From the NCBI GenBank assembly GCA_014380155.1, contig JACMKJ010000313.1, forward strand, positions 1 to 6,101: a stretch of 6,101 nt of DNA, in the 5' to 3' direction. Positions 1-6,101 of the stretch are shown piece after piece. Origin of the DNA: Rhizobacter sp. (GTDB lineage: Bacteria > Pseudomonadota > Gammaproteobacteria > Burkholderiales > Burkholderiaceae_C). The notes under the pieces are model-generated. The model did no database searches. It was not told the origin of the DNA and saw only the letters and a program-made list of their open reading frames with translations. How positions within the stretch are numbered: position 1 is the first letter of the stretch; each line of letters starts with the position of its first letter. Both the position numbers and the translations under genes were made by a program.

Positions 1-1
1 C

Positions 2-1312
2 GTCAACGTGTTCCTGAAGATCGGCATGGACGTGCGCTTCGAGGGCTTCCCCGGCAGCATCGAAGACGCTGTGAACGAGGGCGTGCGCAAGGGCTACCTG
101 CACCCTGACAACGTGCTGCGCGCTTCCATCGTGGCCGACCCGCAGTTCGAGCGCAAGAACACCGGAGACAACACGCCAGCCGTGATCCACATGACCGTGA
201 TCCCTGGCAACACGCTCGACGTGCAGGTGGCGGCCAAGGGCGGCGGCAGCGAGAACAAGAGCAAGTTCGCCATGCTGAACCCGAGCGATTCGGTGGTCGA
301 CTGGATCATGAAGACCGTGCCGACCATGGGCGCCGGCTGGTGCCCACCGGGCATGCTGGGCATCGGTATCGGCGGTACCGCCGAGAAAGCCATGCTGATG
401 GCCAAGGAAGTGTTGATGGAACCCATCGACATGTACGACCTCAAGGAACGCGGCGCGAAAGACAAGACCGAGGCGCTGCGCATCGAGCTGTGCGACAAGA
501 TCAACGCGCTGGGCATCGGCGCACAAGGCCTGGGCGGCCTGACCACCGTGCTCGACGTGAAGATCGCGATGTACCCCTCGCATGCCGCAGGCAAGGCCAT
601 TGCGATGATCCCCAACTGCGCGGCCACGCGCCATGCGCACTTCGTGATGGACGGCTCCGGGCCCGCCTACATCGACCCGCCCAGCCTCGACCTGTGGCCC
701 GACGTGCACTGGGCGCCCGACTACAACCAGAGCAAGAAGGTCAACCTCGACACACTCACCAAGGCCGAAGTGGCCGCATGGAAACCGGGCGACACCCTGC
801 TGCTCAGCGGCAAGATGCTCACCGGCCGCGACGCCGCGCACAAGCGCATTCAAGACATGCTGGCCAAGGGCGAGAAGCTGCCGGTCGATTTCACTAACCG
901 CGTCATCTACTACGTGGGCCCAGTCGACCCGGTGCGCGATGAGGTGGTCGGCCCGGCAGGCCCCACCACCGCGACGCGCATGGACAAGTTCACCGAGATG
1001 ATGCTGGCCGAGACCGGCCTCATCGGCATGATCGGCAAGAGCGAGCGCGGCCCGACCGGCATCGAAGCCATCAAGAAGCACAAGAGCGCCTACCTGATGG
1101 CGGTGGGTGGTGCGGCCTACCTGGTGTCGAAGGCGATCAAGAAGTCGACCGTGCTGGGCTTTGCCGACCTGGGCATGGAAGCCATCTACGAGTTCGAGGT
1201 GCAGGACATGCCCGTCACAGTGGCGGTCGACTCCAACGGCACCTCGGTCCATGAGACGGGGCCGAAGGAGTGGCAGGCCAGGATCGGCAAGATCCCGGTC
1301 GCGGTGGTCTGA
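2..1312 (+). CDS. fumA: Class I (iron-sulfur) fumarate hydratase, 5'-truncated by the window edge
   Basis: This enzyme interconverts fumarate and L-malate in the TCA cycle, in the cytoplasm, using a [4Fe-4S] cluster. The frame is open from base 2, and 436 codons are visible; about 70 N-terminal residues are probably missing, since single-chain relatives are roughly 500 to 550 residues. The N-terminal cluster domain holds two of the three expected cluster cysteines: one in GWCPPGMLGIGIGG (codon 341-343) and one in PNCAATRH (codon 617-619). By family spacing the third, in a CQDTG motif, should lie about six codons before the window. The C-terminal domain starts near base 770 and carries TGRD (Arg codon 827-829), PTTATRMD (Thr 965-967, Arg 977-979) and GKSERG (Lys 1037-1039). 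Their spacing matches the catalytic Arg421, Thr467, Arg471 and Lys491 of the Leishmania enzyme, as I recall it. Its stop lies 5 bases from the convergent gamma-glutamyltransferase stop. Class and function are secure; the fumA/fumB label is conventional. Confidence 0.95.
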   Translation, partial: VNVFLKIGMDVRFEGFPGSIEDAVNEGVRKGYLHPDNVLRASIVADPQFERKNTGDNTPAVIHMTVIPGNTLDVQVAAKGGGSENKSKFAMLNPSDSVVDWIMKTVPTMGAGWCPPGMLGIGIGGTAEKAMLMAKEVLMEPIDMYDLKERGAKDKTEALRIELCDKINALGIGAQGLGGLTTVLDVKIAMYPSHAAGKAIAMIPNCAATRHAHFVMDGSGPAYIDPPSLDLWPDVHWAPDYNQSKKVNLDTLTKAEVAAWKPGDTLLLSGKMLTGRDAAHKRIQDMLAKGEKLPVDFTNRVIYYVGPVDPVRDEVVGPAGPTTATRMDKFTEMMLAETGLIGMIGKSERGPTGIEAIKKHKSAYLMAVGGAAYLVSKAIKKSTVLGFADLGMEAIYEFEVQDMPVTVAVDSNGTSVHETGPKEWQARIGKIPVAVV

Positions 1313-1317
1313 CGGCC

Positions 1318-3030
1318 TCAGTCCCCTCGCACAGATCCTTCGCCGCGCGGGTCGGTGCCACCGACCCATCCGTTCGGCGTGCGTTGAACGCCGTTCAACC
1401 CACTGCTCAACCGCATCAGGCGCACCTCGTGGCCGAGCGCTCTCAGCGCCTCGGCCAGGGCCGCCGTGTCGGGCGTGGACTCCAGCTCCGTCGGCCCGTT
1501 GCGCGAGCCGAAGTTGGGCAAGGCCATGGCCTGCTGCACCGGCAGCTTCCAGTCGAGCACACCCACCAGCACCTTGCCGACGAAGGTGATGATGAAGGAG
1601 CCTCCCGGCGAGCCCACGCTCATGAGCAACTCTCCGCTCGCGCGATCGAACACGAGCAAGGGTGTCATCGACGAGCGCGGCCGTTTACCGCCTTCCACAC
1701 GGTTGGCCACCGGCATGCCGTCCACGGCCGGCACGAAGGAAAAATCCGTCAGCTCGTTGTTGAGCATGAAGCCATGCACCATCAGGCGCGAGCCGAACAG
1801 GTGCTCGATGGTCATGGTCATCGAGAGTGCGTTGCCATGGCCATCAACCACCGACACGTGCGAGGTCGACGCCAGCTCGGGGCTGCGGTCATCGGCCAGC
1901 ACGACCGAACCCGGCAGCGGCTGGCCCGGTGCGGCCTTGCCCATGCTGCGCTCGCCGATCAGGGCGCCTCGTTGTGCGAGGTAGACGGGGCCCAGCAAGG
2001 CATCGGGGCTGCCACCCGGCAACGGCACGAAGTCGGGGTCGGCGACATAACGGTCTCGGTCGGCATACGCCAGCCGATAGGCCTCGGTCAGCCAGTGAAC
2101 CGCACGCGGGTCGAGCGACTGGCCCACGGGCGGCAAGGCCGCCAGGTCGTGCTTTGCCAACATGCCCAGCACCTGCGCCAGCGCCAGCGTGCCAGATGAC
2201 GGCGGTGCCATGCCACACACGCGCCAGATGCGGTGATCGAAGCACAGCGGATCGCGGGCCTTGGCGCGGTAGCCGGCCACATCGGCCTCAGTGATCGCGC
2301 CTGGGTTGCTGGCGTGGCCGCGCACCTTGGCCACCAGGTCGCGCGCGACGGCGTCCTCGTGCAAGGCCACCGGCCCACGCTCGGCCACATCGCGCAGCAA
2401 GGTGGCAAGCGCCGGGTTGCGAAGGGTGCTTCCGGCGGCGCGAGGGCTGCCGTCAGCTTCGTAGAAATAAGCGCGGGCTTGCGCATCTTGTTTCAACGAG
2501 TCGGCAATCGCCGGGTCGCGCAAGAAGTTGGCCAGCCGCAGGCTGATCGCGAACCCCTCTTCCGCCAGGCGAATCGCGGGTTGGAACAGCGCCTTCCAGG
2601 GCAGCTTGCCATGCTGGCGGTGCGCCAGCTCCAGTGCACGCAAGGTTCCCGGCACCCCGACCGAACGCCCGCCCACCACACCCTCCATGAAACCCATGGG
2701 CCGACCGTCTCTCATGAAGAGATCGGAGGTGGCCGCGGCGGGCGCTGTTTCACGGCCATCGATGGTCTGCACCTGTTTGCCGTCGTGGTGCACGATGAAC
2801 ACGCCACCGCCGATGCCGGACGACTGCGGCTCCACCAGCGTCAGCACCAGCTGTACCGCGATGCCGGCGTCGACGGCGCTGCCGCCGGCCCTGAGCATCT
2901 GCATGCCCGCATCGGTGGCGAGTGGATGGGCAGCAGCCACCATGTGGCGCTGCGGCAGCGTGCTGGCGCAGCCCGCCAGCAACAGCAGCGCGGCCAGCCA
3001 ACACGCGGCGCGAAGCTGCCGCAGGGGCAT
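1318..3030 (-). CDS. ggt: Gamma-glutamyltransferase (glutathione hydrolase), predicted lipoprotein
   Basis: Gamma-glutamyltransferases cleave or transfer the gamma-glutamyl group of glutathione and related compounds; the proenzyme cuts itself into two subunits. This 570-residue protein begins with a lipoprotein signal: positively charged start, leucine-rich core and lipobox LAGC with Cys21. Residues after the cysteine are Ala-Ser, with no Asp at +2, which favours the outer membrane. Substrate-binding Arg93 lies in DGRETAP. The expected autocleavage site precedes Thr389 (TSHVSVVD), giving a small subunit of 182 residues. Further family motifs are IEHLFG (Glu409), NNELTDFS (Glu426, Asp429), PRSSMTP (Ser453-Ser454) and the oxyanion-hole GSPGGS (Gly476-Gly477). 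The lid region between DFS and KRP is shorter than in E. coli and has no Tyr. The ATG start gives a complete signal peptide, has a good ribosome binding site, and overlaps the preceding channel gene's stop by one base (TGATG), so translation is probably coupled. No motif is missing; I infer an active enzyme, although substrate preference cannot be read from sequence. Confidence 0.95.
   Translation of the reverse strand: MPLRQLRAACWLAALLLLAGCASTLPQRHMVAAAHPLATDAGMQMLRAGGSAVDAGIAVQLVLTLVEPQSSGIGGGVFIVHHDGKQVQTIDGRETAPAAATSDLFMRDGRPMGFMEGVVGGRSVGVPGTLRALELAHRQHGKLPWKALFQPAIRLAEEGFAISLRLANFLRDPAIADSLKQDAQARAYFYEADGSPRAAGSTLRNPALATLLRDVAERGPVALHEDAVARDLVAKVRGHASNPGAITEADVAGYRAKARDPLCFDHRIWRVCGMAPPSSGTLALAQVLGMLAKHDLAALPPVGQSLDPRAVHWLTEAYRLAYADRDRYVADPDFVPLPGGSPDALLGPVYLAQRGALIGERSMGKAAPGQPLPGSVVLADDRSPELASTSHVSVVDGHGNALSMTMTIEHLFGSRLMVHGFMLNNELTDFSFVPAVDGMPVANRVEGGKRPRSSMTPLLVFDRASGELLMSVGSPGGSFIITFVGKVLVGVLDWKLPVQQAMALPNFGSRNGPTELESTPDTAALAEALRALGHEVRLMRLSSGLNGVQRTPNGWVGGTDPRGEGSVRGD
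1349..1399. other. Two tandem hairpins near the convergent fumarase/ggt junction
   Basis: The first inverted repeat pairs GGGTCGGT (1349-1356) with ACCGACCC (1360-1367) around loop GCC, an 8-base-pair perfect stem. The second pairs GTTGAAC (1383-1389) with GTTCAAC (1393-1399) around the same loop GCC, a 7-base-pair perfect stem. They lie 37 and 71 bases beyond the fumarase stop and inside the C-terminal coding part of ggt. No T-run follows on either strand, so they are not classical intrinsic terminators. They could stall polymerase or protect the fumarase mRNA 3' end, or may simply reflect GC-rich coding sequence. Confidence 0.35.
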
Positions 3031-4307
3031 CAGCCTTCTTCCTTGGCCGGCACCACCCGTGTGTGCATCACGCGCTGCGGGAACGGAATCTCCACGCCTT
3101 CGGCATTGAGCACCGCCAGCACCGCGAGGTTGACTTCCGACTTCACCGGGCCCTGCCCGTTTTCGGGGTCGCGGATCCAGAACTGCAGCGTGAGGTCCAT
3201 GCCGTCGGCGGCGAAGGCCGAGAGCTGAACGGCAGGCCCCGGGTCGGCGATCACCCGCTCGACCGCGCCGATCGCTTCCACCAGCTTGGGCTGAAGCGCC
3301 CGCACATCGGTGCCATAGGCCACCTGAACGGTGCTCGTGATGAGCACCCGCGGGTCGGCCAGCGACGAGTTCTCGACCCGCTGTGTGATCAGCATTTCAT
3401 TGGGCACGATGGCTTCACGGCCATTGAGCGCGCGGATCACGGTGTAGCGGGTGCGGATGTCGCTGATGCGGCCCTCGAAGTTGTCGACCTTGACCATGTC
3501 GCCGATGCGCAGCGAACGTTCGGCCAGGATGACAAAGCCGCTCACGTAGTTGGCCGCGATCTTCTGCAGGCCGAAGCCCACGCCGACGCCGATCGCGCCG
3601 CCCAGCACGCTCAAGGCAGTGAGGTCGATGCCCACGGCCGACAGCGCCAGCAGCAAGCCGACAAAGAGCAGCACCGCGCGCACGATGTTGGAGATCATCT
3701 TGCGCATCGACAGGTCGTTGCCGGTGCCGTGGATGATCTTGCGCTCGAGCGCGGCCGACACCCACAGCGCCAACACCATCACCACCGCCGCGGTCAGCGT
3801 GCCTTCGATCATGTTGCGCAGCGAGATCTGCGCGCTGCCGATCTTCCAGCGCACGCCGTCCAGCTGCTCCAGTACCGCCGGCATCACGCCGGTGACCCAC
3901 AGCACCACCACGATCCAGGCCACCCACGACAGGGTGCGCTCGATGGCACGCATCCAGGCGCTGTCGGGGAAGGCCGCCGACAGCACCCGCACCGTGAGCC
4001 GTATCAGCACCAGCGAGGTCAGGATGGGAATGGCCACCTTGAACACCGCCACCGGCACCAAGCCCTTCAGGAACTCGCGCGCCACCAGCGCCAGCAGCAA
4101 GGCGAACACCGGGAACAAAACCCCGTCGACCACGCTGCGGCCGAACAGCACGGCGCCCTGGACCGTGAGCACCTTGCGCAGCAGGAAGCAGATCAACCAC
4201 GAGAGCCCGAGGCAGCCGAGCAGCACGGCCGCTTCGGTGAGAGCGCCCTGCCCGGTCAGGTTGTGCAGCAGTTCTTGGAGTTCTTTGGCGTTGAAAGTGG
4301 GGTTCAT
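3030..4307 (-). CDS. MscS-family mechanosensitive ion channel
   Basis: Channels of this family open under membrane tension and release solutes on osmotic downshock; they sit in the inner membrane as homo-oligomers. The chosen ATG at 4307 gives 425 residues. An in-frame extension to 4385 is possible, but it adds 26 Arg/Pro/Cys-rich residues that overlap the deacetylase gene and look non-native. Hydrophobic segments lie at about 22-45, 59-80, 87-109, 124-146, 166-187 and 204-226, followed by the glycine-rich pore helix at about 232-258 (GVGVGFGLQKIAANYVSGF). This is a larger membrane part than the three helices of E. coli MscS. After it come the family motif ERSLRIGD (263-270) and the beta domain with RTRYTVIRALNGREAIVPNE (285-304), then a soluble cytoplasmic C-terminal domain. 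Lys249 occupies the position of the E. coli Gly113 hinge, a substitution I believe is frequent in the wider family. The gene lies 16 bases after the deacetylase and has no clear Shine-Dalgarno sequence. I give no gene symbol because subfamily placement is uncertain. Confidence 0.92.
   Translation of the reverse strand: MNPTFNAKELQELLHNLTGQGALTEAAVLLGCLGLSWLICFLLRKVLTVQGAVLFGRSVVDGVLFPVFALLLALVAREFLKGLVPVAVFKVAIPILTSLVLIRLTVRVLSAAFPDSAWMRAIERTLSWVAWIVVVLWVTGVMPAVLEQLDGVRWKIGSAQISLRNMIEGTLTAAVVMVLALWVSAALERKIIHGTGNDLSMRKMISNIVRAVLLFVGLLLALSAVGIDLTALSVLGGAIGVGVGFGLQKIAANYVSGFVILAERSLRIGDMVKVDNFEGRISDIRTRYTVIRALNGREAIVPNEMLITQRVENSSLADPRVLITSTVQVAYGTDVRALQPKLVEAIGAVERVIADPGPAVQLSAFAADGMDLTLQFWIRDPENGQGPVKSEVNLAVLAVLNAEGVEIPFPQRVMHTRVVPAKEEG
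3034..3044 (-). promoter_or_regulatory. Ribosome binding site of ggt, inside the 3' end of the channel gene
   Basis: Read on the minus strand, the sequence AAGGAAGAAGG lies just before the ggt ATG at 3030. Its AAGGA part is 9 bases from the start codon, close to the usual spacing. It encodes the last Lys-Glu-Glu-Gly codons of the upstream mechanosensitive channel, so ggt can be started afresh as well as by reinitiation at the TGATG overlap. It supports the chosen ggt start. It is the clearest Shine-Dalgarno-like element in the window. Confidence 0.75.
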
Positions 4308-4324
4308 TCGTCGGTGTCGTGCAT
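4304..4324 (-). other. Six-codon minicistron bridging the deacetylase and channel genes
   Basis: On the minus strand an ATG at 4324-4322 overlaps the last base of the deacetylase stop codon (TGATG). It opens a six-codon frame, Met-His-Asp-Thr-Asp-Glu. Its TGA stop at 4306-4304 overlaps the channel start codon as ATGA. A ribosome ending on the deacetylase could therefore reinitiate, read six codons and reinitiate again on the channel gene, which has no good ribosome binding site of its own. The arrangement is plain in the sequence; that it works this way is inference, and so short an open frame may be chance. Confidence 0.35.
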
Positions 4325-5259
4325 CAAAGTCCGGCCAGCACCCGCAGGTGCGTGGCCACGCTGCGCGCGAGCGCGCTGAGGGCATAACCGCCCTCCAGGC
4401 ACGACACGATTCGCCCGCCGGCGTGGAGGTCGGCCACGTCTTTCACGCGGCGGGTGATCCATTCGTAGTCGGCCTCGACCAGGCCGAGCTGGCCGAGGTC
4501 GTCTTCGCGGTGGGCGTCGAAACCCGCCGAGATGAAAATCATTTGTGGCTTGAAGGATTCGAGCCGCGGCATCCACATGGCTTCGATCATCTCGCGCAGC
4601 TCGCCACCGCGTGTGTAGGGCGGGATAGGCAGGTTGACCATGTTCTCGCCCTTGGGCACACCGCCGCTGTAGGGGTAGAGCGGATGCTGAAAGAAGCTGA
4701 CCATCAGGATGCGATCGTCGCCGGCCACGATGTCTTCGGTGCCGTTGCCGTGGTGCACGTCGAAGTCGACGATGGCCACACGTTTCAGGCCGCGCACGTC
4801 AAGCGCATGGCGCGCTGCAATGGCCACATTGTTGAAGAAACAGAAGCCCATGGTCTCGTCACGCGTGGCGTGGTGGCCGGGCGGGCGAACGGAACAGAAG
4901 GCGTTGTCGATGTCGCCATCGATCACCGCATCGGTGGCTGCCACCGCAGCGCCTGCAGCGCGCTGCGCAGCCGCCCAGGTGCCGGCGTTCGCGCTGGTGT
5001 CGGGGTCGAAGGCGCGCGACTCGCCGGTCAGAGCCAGTTGCTCCAAGCGGTCTTTGAGTTCGCAGACGTAGCCCGCGCTGTGCGCCAGCGCCACGTCAGC
5101 CAGATCGACCAGCGGCGCATCGCGGTGCTCGAGCGCCACATCGAGGCCCGTTGCGATCAGGTGGTCATGGATGGCGTCGAGCCGCTGAGGGCATTCGGGG
5201 TGGCCGTGGCCCATGTCGTGCGCATGGCAATCAGGGTGTGAGTAGAAGGCTGTGGACAT
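4324..5259 (-). CDS. Histone-deacetylase-family zinc-dependent deacetylase
   Basis: This 311-residue cytoplasmic protein belongs to the arginase/deacetylase fold family that includes eukaryotic histone deacetylases, bacterial acetoin-utilisation proteins (AcuC) and acetylpolyamine amidohydrolases. The N-terminus has the typical HPECPQR motif (20-26). The active site is complete: the His129-His130 dyad in RPPGHHA, GFCFFNN (138-144), zinc ligands Asp167 and His169 in DFDVHHGNGT, zinc ligand Asp248 in SAGFDAH, and EGGY with the transition-state Tyr292. The substrate could be an acetyl-lysine protein, an acetylated polyamine or another small amide; bacterial members vary and sequence alone does not decide. 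At this length it is a compact single-domain form, shorter than the roughly 370-residue bacterial HDAH enzymes. The ATG at 5259 fits the usual family N-terminus, though only a weak GAG precedes it. It is the first gene of the probable deacetylase-channel-ggt unit and diverges from the MoxR gene across 37 bases. Confidence 0.93.
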   Translation of the reverse strand: MSTAFYSHPDCHAHDMGHGHPECPQRLDAIHDHLIATGLDVALEHRDAPLVDLADVALAHSAGYVCELKDRLEQLALTGESRAFDPDTSANAGTWAAAQRAAGAAVAATDAVIDGDIDNAFCSVRPPGHHATRDETMGFCFFNNVAIAARHALDVRGLKRVAIVDFDVHHGNGTEDIVAGDDRILMVSFFQHPLYPYSGGVPKGENMVNLPIPPYTRGGELREMIEAMWMPRLESFKPQMIFISAGFDAHREDDLGQLGLVEADYEWITRRVKDVADLHAGGRIVSCLEGGYALSALARSVATHLRVLAGL

Positions 5260-5296
5260 GACGCTCGGGCCGGGGGTTTCGGGTATCGTGCTTCAC
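5260..5296. promoter_or_regulatory. Short divergent intergenic region between the deacetylase and MoxR genes
   Basis: These 37 bases are the only space between two genes pointing away from each other, so the promoters of both units must lie here or inside the neighbouring coding ends. I see no convincing paired -35/-10 elements on either strand. A TGGACA at 5253-5258 and a TATCGT at 5284-5289 are about 25 bases apart, too far to be a sigma-70 pair. Neither start codon has a strong Shine-Dalgarno sequence. The call as a regulatory region rests on gene arrangement only. Confidence 0.4.
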
Positions 5297-6101
5297 ATGA
5301 GCTCAAGCCTTGCGTCACAACTCACCCGTTTGACTGACCAGATTAGCACGATCATCGTGGGCAAACGCCCCCAGGTGCGCGACTGCGTGGCCTGCCTGCT
5401 GGCGGGTGGCCACCTGCTGATCGAAGACGTGCCCGGGGTCGGCAAGACCACGCTGGCGCACGCGCTGGCGGTGTCGCTCGGGCTGCGCTTCTCGCGCACC
5501 CAATTCACGGCCGACCTGATGCCCTCCGACCTGATCGGGGTGAGCGTCTACGAGCGCAGCAAGGAGGCTTTCGTCTTTCACCCCGGCCCGGTGTTCGCCC
5601 AAGTGCTGCTGGCCGACGAGATCAACCGCGCCGGGCCCAAGACGCAAAGCGCGCTGCTCGAAGCGATGGAAGAACACCAGGTGACCGTTGAGGGTGAAAC
5701 TCGCGCTCTGCCGCGGCCCTTCTTCGTGATCGCCACGCAAAACCCGACCGATCAGCTGGGCACATACCCGCTGCCCGAGTCGCAACTCGACCGCTTCTTG
5801 ATGTGCCTCACGCTCGGCTACCCCGACAAGGCCAGCGAACGTGCCCTGCTGGCCGGCACCGACCGGCGCGAAGCCATCCAGGGCCTGCAAGCGGTGATGA
5901 GCCCTGAGGACCTGGTCGCCGCACAGCAAGAAGTACTGAAGGTGCACGCCTCCGACGCCTTGCTCGACTACCTGCAGTCGCTGATCGCCGCCACCCGCAG
6001 CGGCGCCTGGTTCGTCGACGGCCTGAGCCCGCGCGCAGGCATCGCCGTGCTCCGCGCCGCCAAGGCGCATGCCCTGCTGGACGAGCGTGACTACGTGGCG
6101 C
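5297..6101 (+). CDS. MoxR-family AAA+ ATPase, cut at the 3' side by the window edge
   Basis: MoxR-family AAA+ ATPases act as chaperone-like factors that help assemble or activate partner proteins, often with cofactor or von Willebrand factor A domain partners. The frame runs without a stop from the ATG at 5297 to the window end, giving 268 residues of an expected 300 or so. Visible motifs are Walker A GVGKTT (Lys50), Walker B LLADEINRA (Asp107-Glu108), the MoxR-typical SALLEAMEEHQVT, sensor 1 ATQNP (Asn149), the Arg finger in LDRF (Arg166) and sensor 2 in LSPRAG (Arg246). All key ATPase residues are present. The start is chosen because about 20 residues precede the conserved IIVGK segment, as is usual; a GTG three codons upstream (5288) is an alternative. 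No clear ribosome binding site is seen. In related bacteria such genes are commonly followed by DUF58 and transglutaminase-like membrane protein genes; that region lies outside the window, so this context is only an expectation. Confidence 0.95.
   Translation, partial: MSSSLASQLTRLTDQISTIIVGKRPQVRDCVACLLAGGHLLIEDVPGVGKTTLAHALAVSLGLRFSRTQFTADLMPSDLIGVSVYERSKEAFVFHPGPVFAQVLLADEINRAGPKTQSALLEAMEEHQVTVEGETRALPRPFFVIATQNPTDQLGTYPLPESQLDRFLMCLTLGYPDKASERALLAGTDRREAIQGLQAVMSPEDLVAAQQEVLKVHASDALLDYLQSLIAATRSGAWFVDGLSPRAGIAVLRAAKAHALLDERDYVA

Noticed and set aside
1281..1295. Inverted repeat GGATC / GATCC with a five-base loop at the end of the fumarase gene
   Set aside because: The 5-base-pair stem is too short, has no T-run and is expected by chance in this composition.
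2922..4379. 485-codon plus-strand open frame rich in His, Gln and Arg, opposite the channel gene
   Set aside because: The low-complexity His/Gln/Arg composition is what antisense reading of GC-rich membrane-protein codons gives. The minus strand encodes a clear MscS-family protein.
4308..4385. N-terminal extension of the channel to an upstream ATG at 4385
   Set aside because: The added 26 residues are Arg/Pro/Cys-rich, overlap the deacetylase gene and do not look like a channel N-terminus. The ATG at 4307 is the better start.
4304..4576. 90-codon minus-strand frame overlapping the deacetylase 3' end
   Set aside because: The bulk is Arg/Pro-rich and out of frame with the deacetylase. Only its last six codons, lying in the gap, are kept as a possible minicistron.
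3550..5241. 563-codon plus-strand open frame spanning the channel and deacetylase genes
   Set aside because: It covers two well-supported minus-strand genes and their junction, and changes from Ser/Thr-rich to Val/His-rich at the gene boundary, as a shadow frame would.
5330..5358. TTGACT followed at 17 bases by CATCGT, resembling a sigma-70 promoter
   Set aside because: The -10 part matches only three of six consensus bases, and the site lies inside MoxR coding sequence pointing along that gene, with no sensible start downstream.
5315..6070. 251-codon open frame on the minus strand opposite the MoxR gene
   Set aside because: It lies antisense to a frame with all MoxR ATPase motifs, and its translation has no recognisable domain. 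It is a by-product of GC-rich codon use.

Overview
This is a GC-rich, tightly packed chromosomal stretch from what looks like a betaproteobacterium of the order Burkholderiales. That assignment rests on the GC-rich third codon positions, the class I fumarase sequence style and the MoxR-type ATPase; it is inference, and the genus cannot be fixed from the sequence. There are five protein genes, two of them cut by the window edges. I see no RNA gene, insertion sequence, CRISPR array, integrase or sign of recent transfer.

Layout: (1) 2..1312, plus strand, is the 3' part of an iron-sulfur class I fumarate hydratase of the TCA cycle. (2) 3030..1318, minus strand, is a lipoprotein gamma-glutamyltransferase (glutathione hydrolase), tail-to-tail with fumarase across only 5 bases. 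(3) 4307..3030, minus strand, is a multi-pass MscS-family mechanosensitive channel whose stop codon overlaps the gamma-glutamyltransferase start by one base. (4) 5259..4324, minus strand, is a zinc-dependent histone-deacetylase-family deacetylase ending 16 bases before the channel start. (5) 5297..6101, plus strand, is the N-terminal part of a MoxR-family AAA+ ATPase, divergent from the deacetylase across 37 bases and running off the window.

The three minus-strand genes (deacetylase, channel, gamma-glutamyltransferase) are spaced like one transcription unit with coupled translation. The deacetylase acts in the cytoplasm, the channel in the inner membrane and the gamma-glutamyltransferase in the periplasm as a predicted lipoprotein. 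No single pathway obviously joins them; a link through osmotic stress and glutathione or glutamate turnover is only a guess. The fumarase and MoxR genes belong to other units continuing outside the window.

I found no strong candidate for an undescribed system. The points most worth a second look are: a six-codon minicistron bridging the deacetylase and channel genes with an overlap at each end; two tandem perfect hairpins with the same loop at the convergent fumarase/gamma-glutamyltransferase junction; the Glu/Glu active-site signature and lid region of the gamma-glutamyltransferase; and the very short divergent gap without recognisable promoters.
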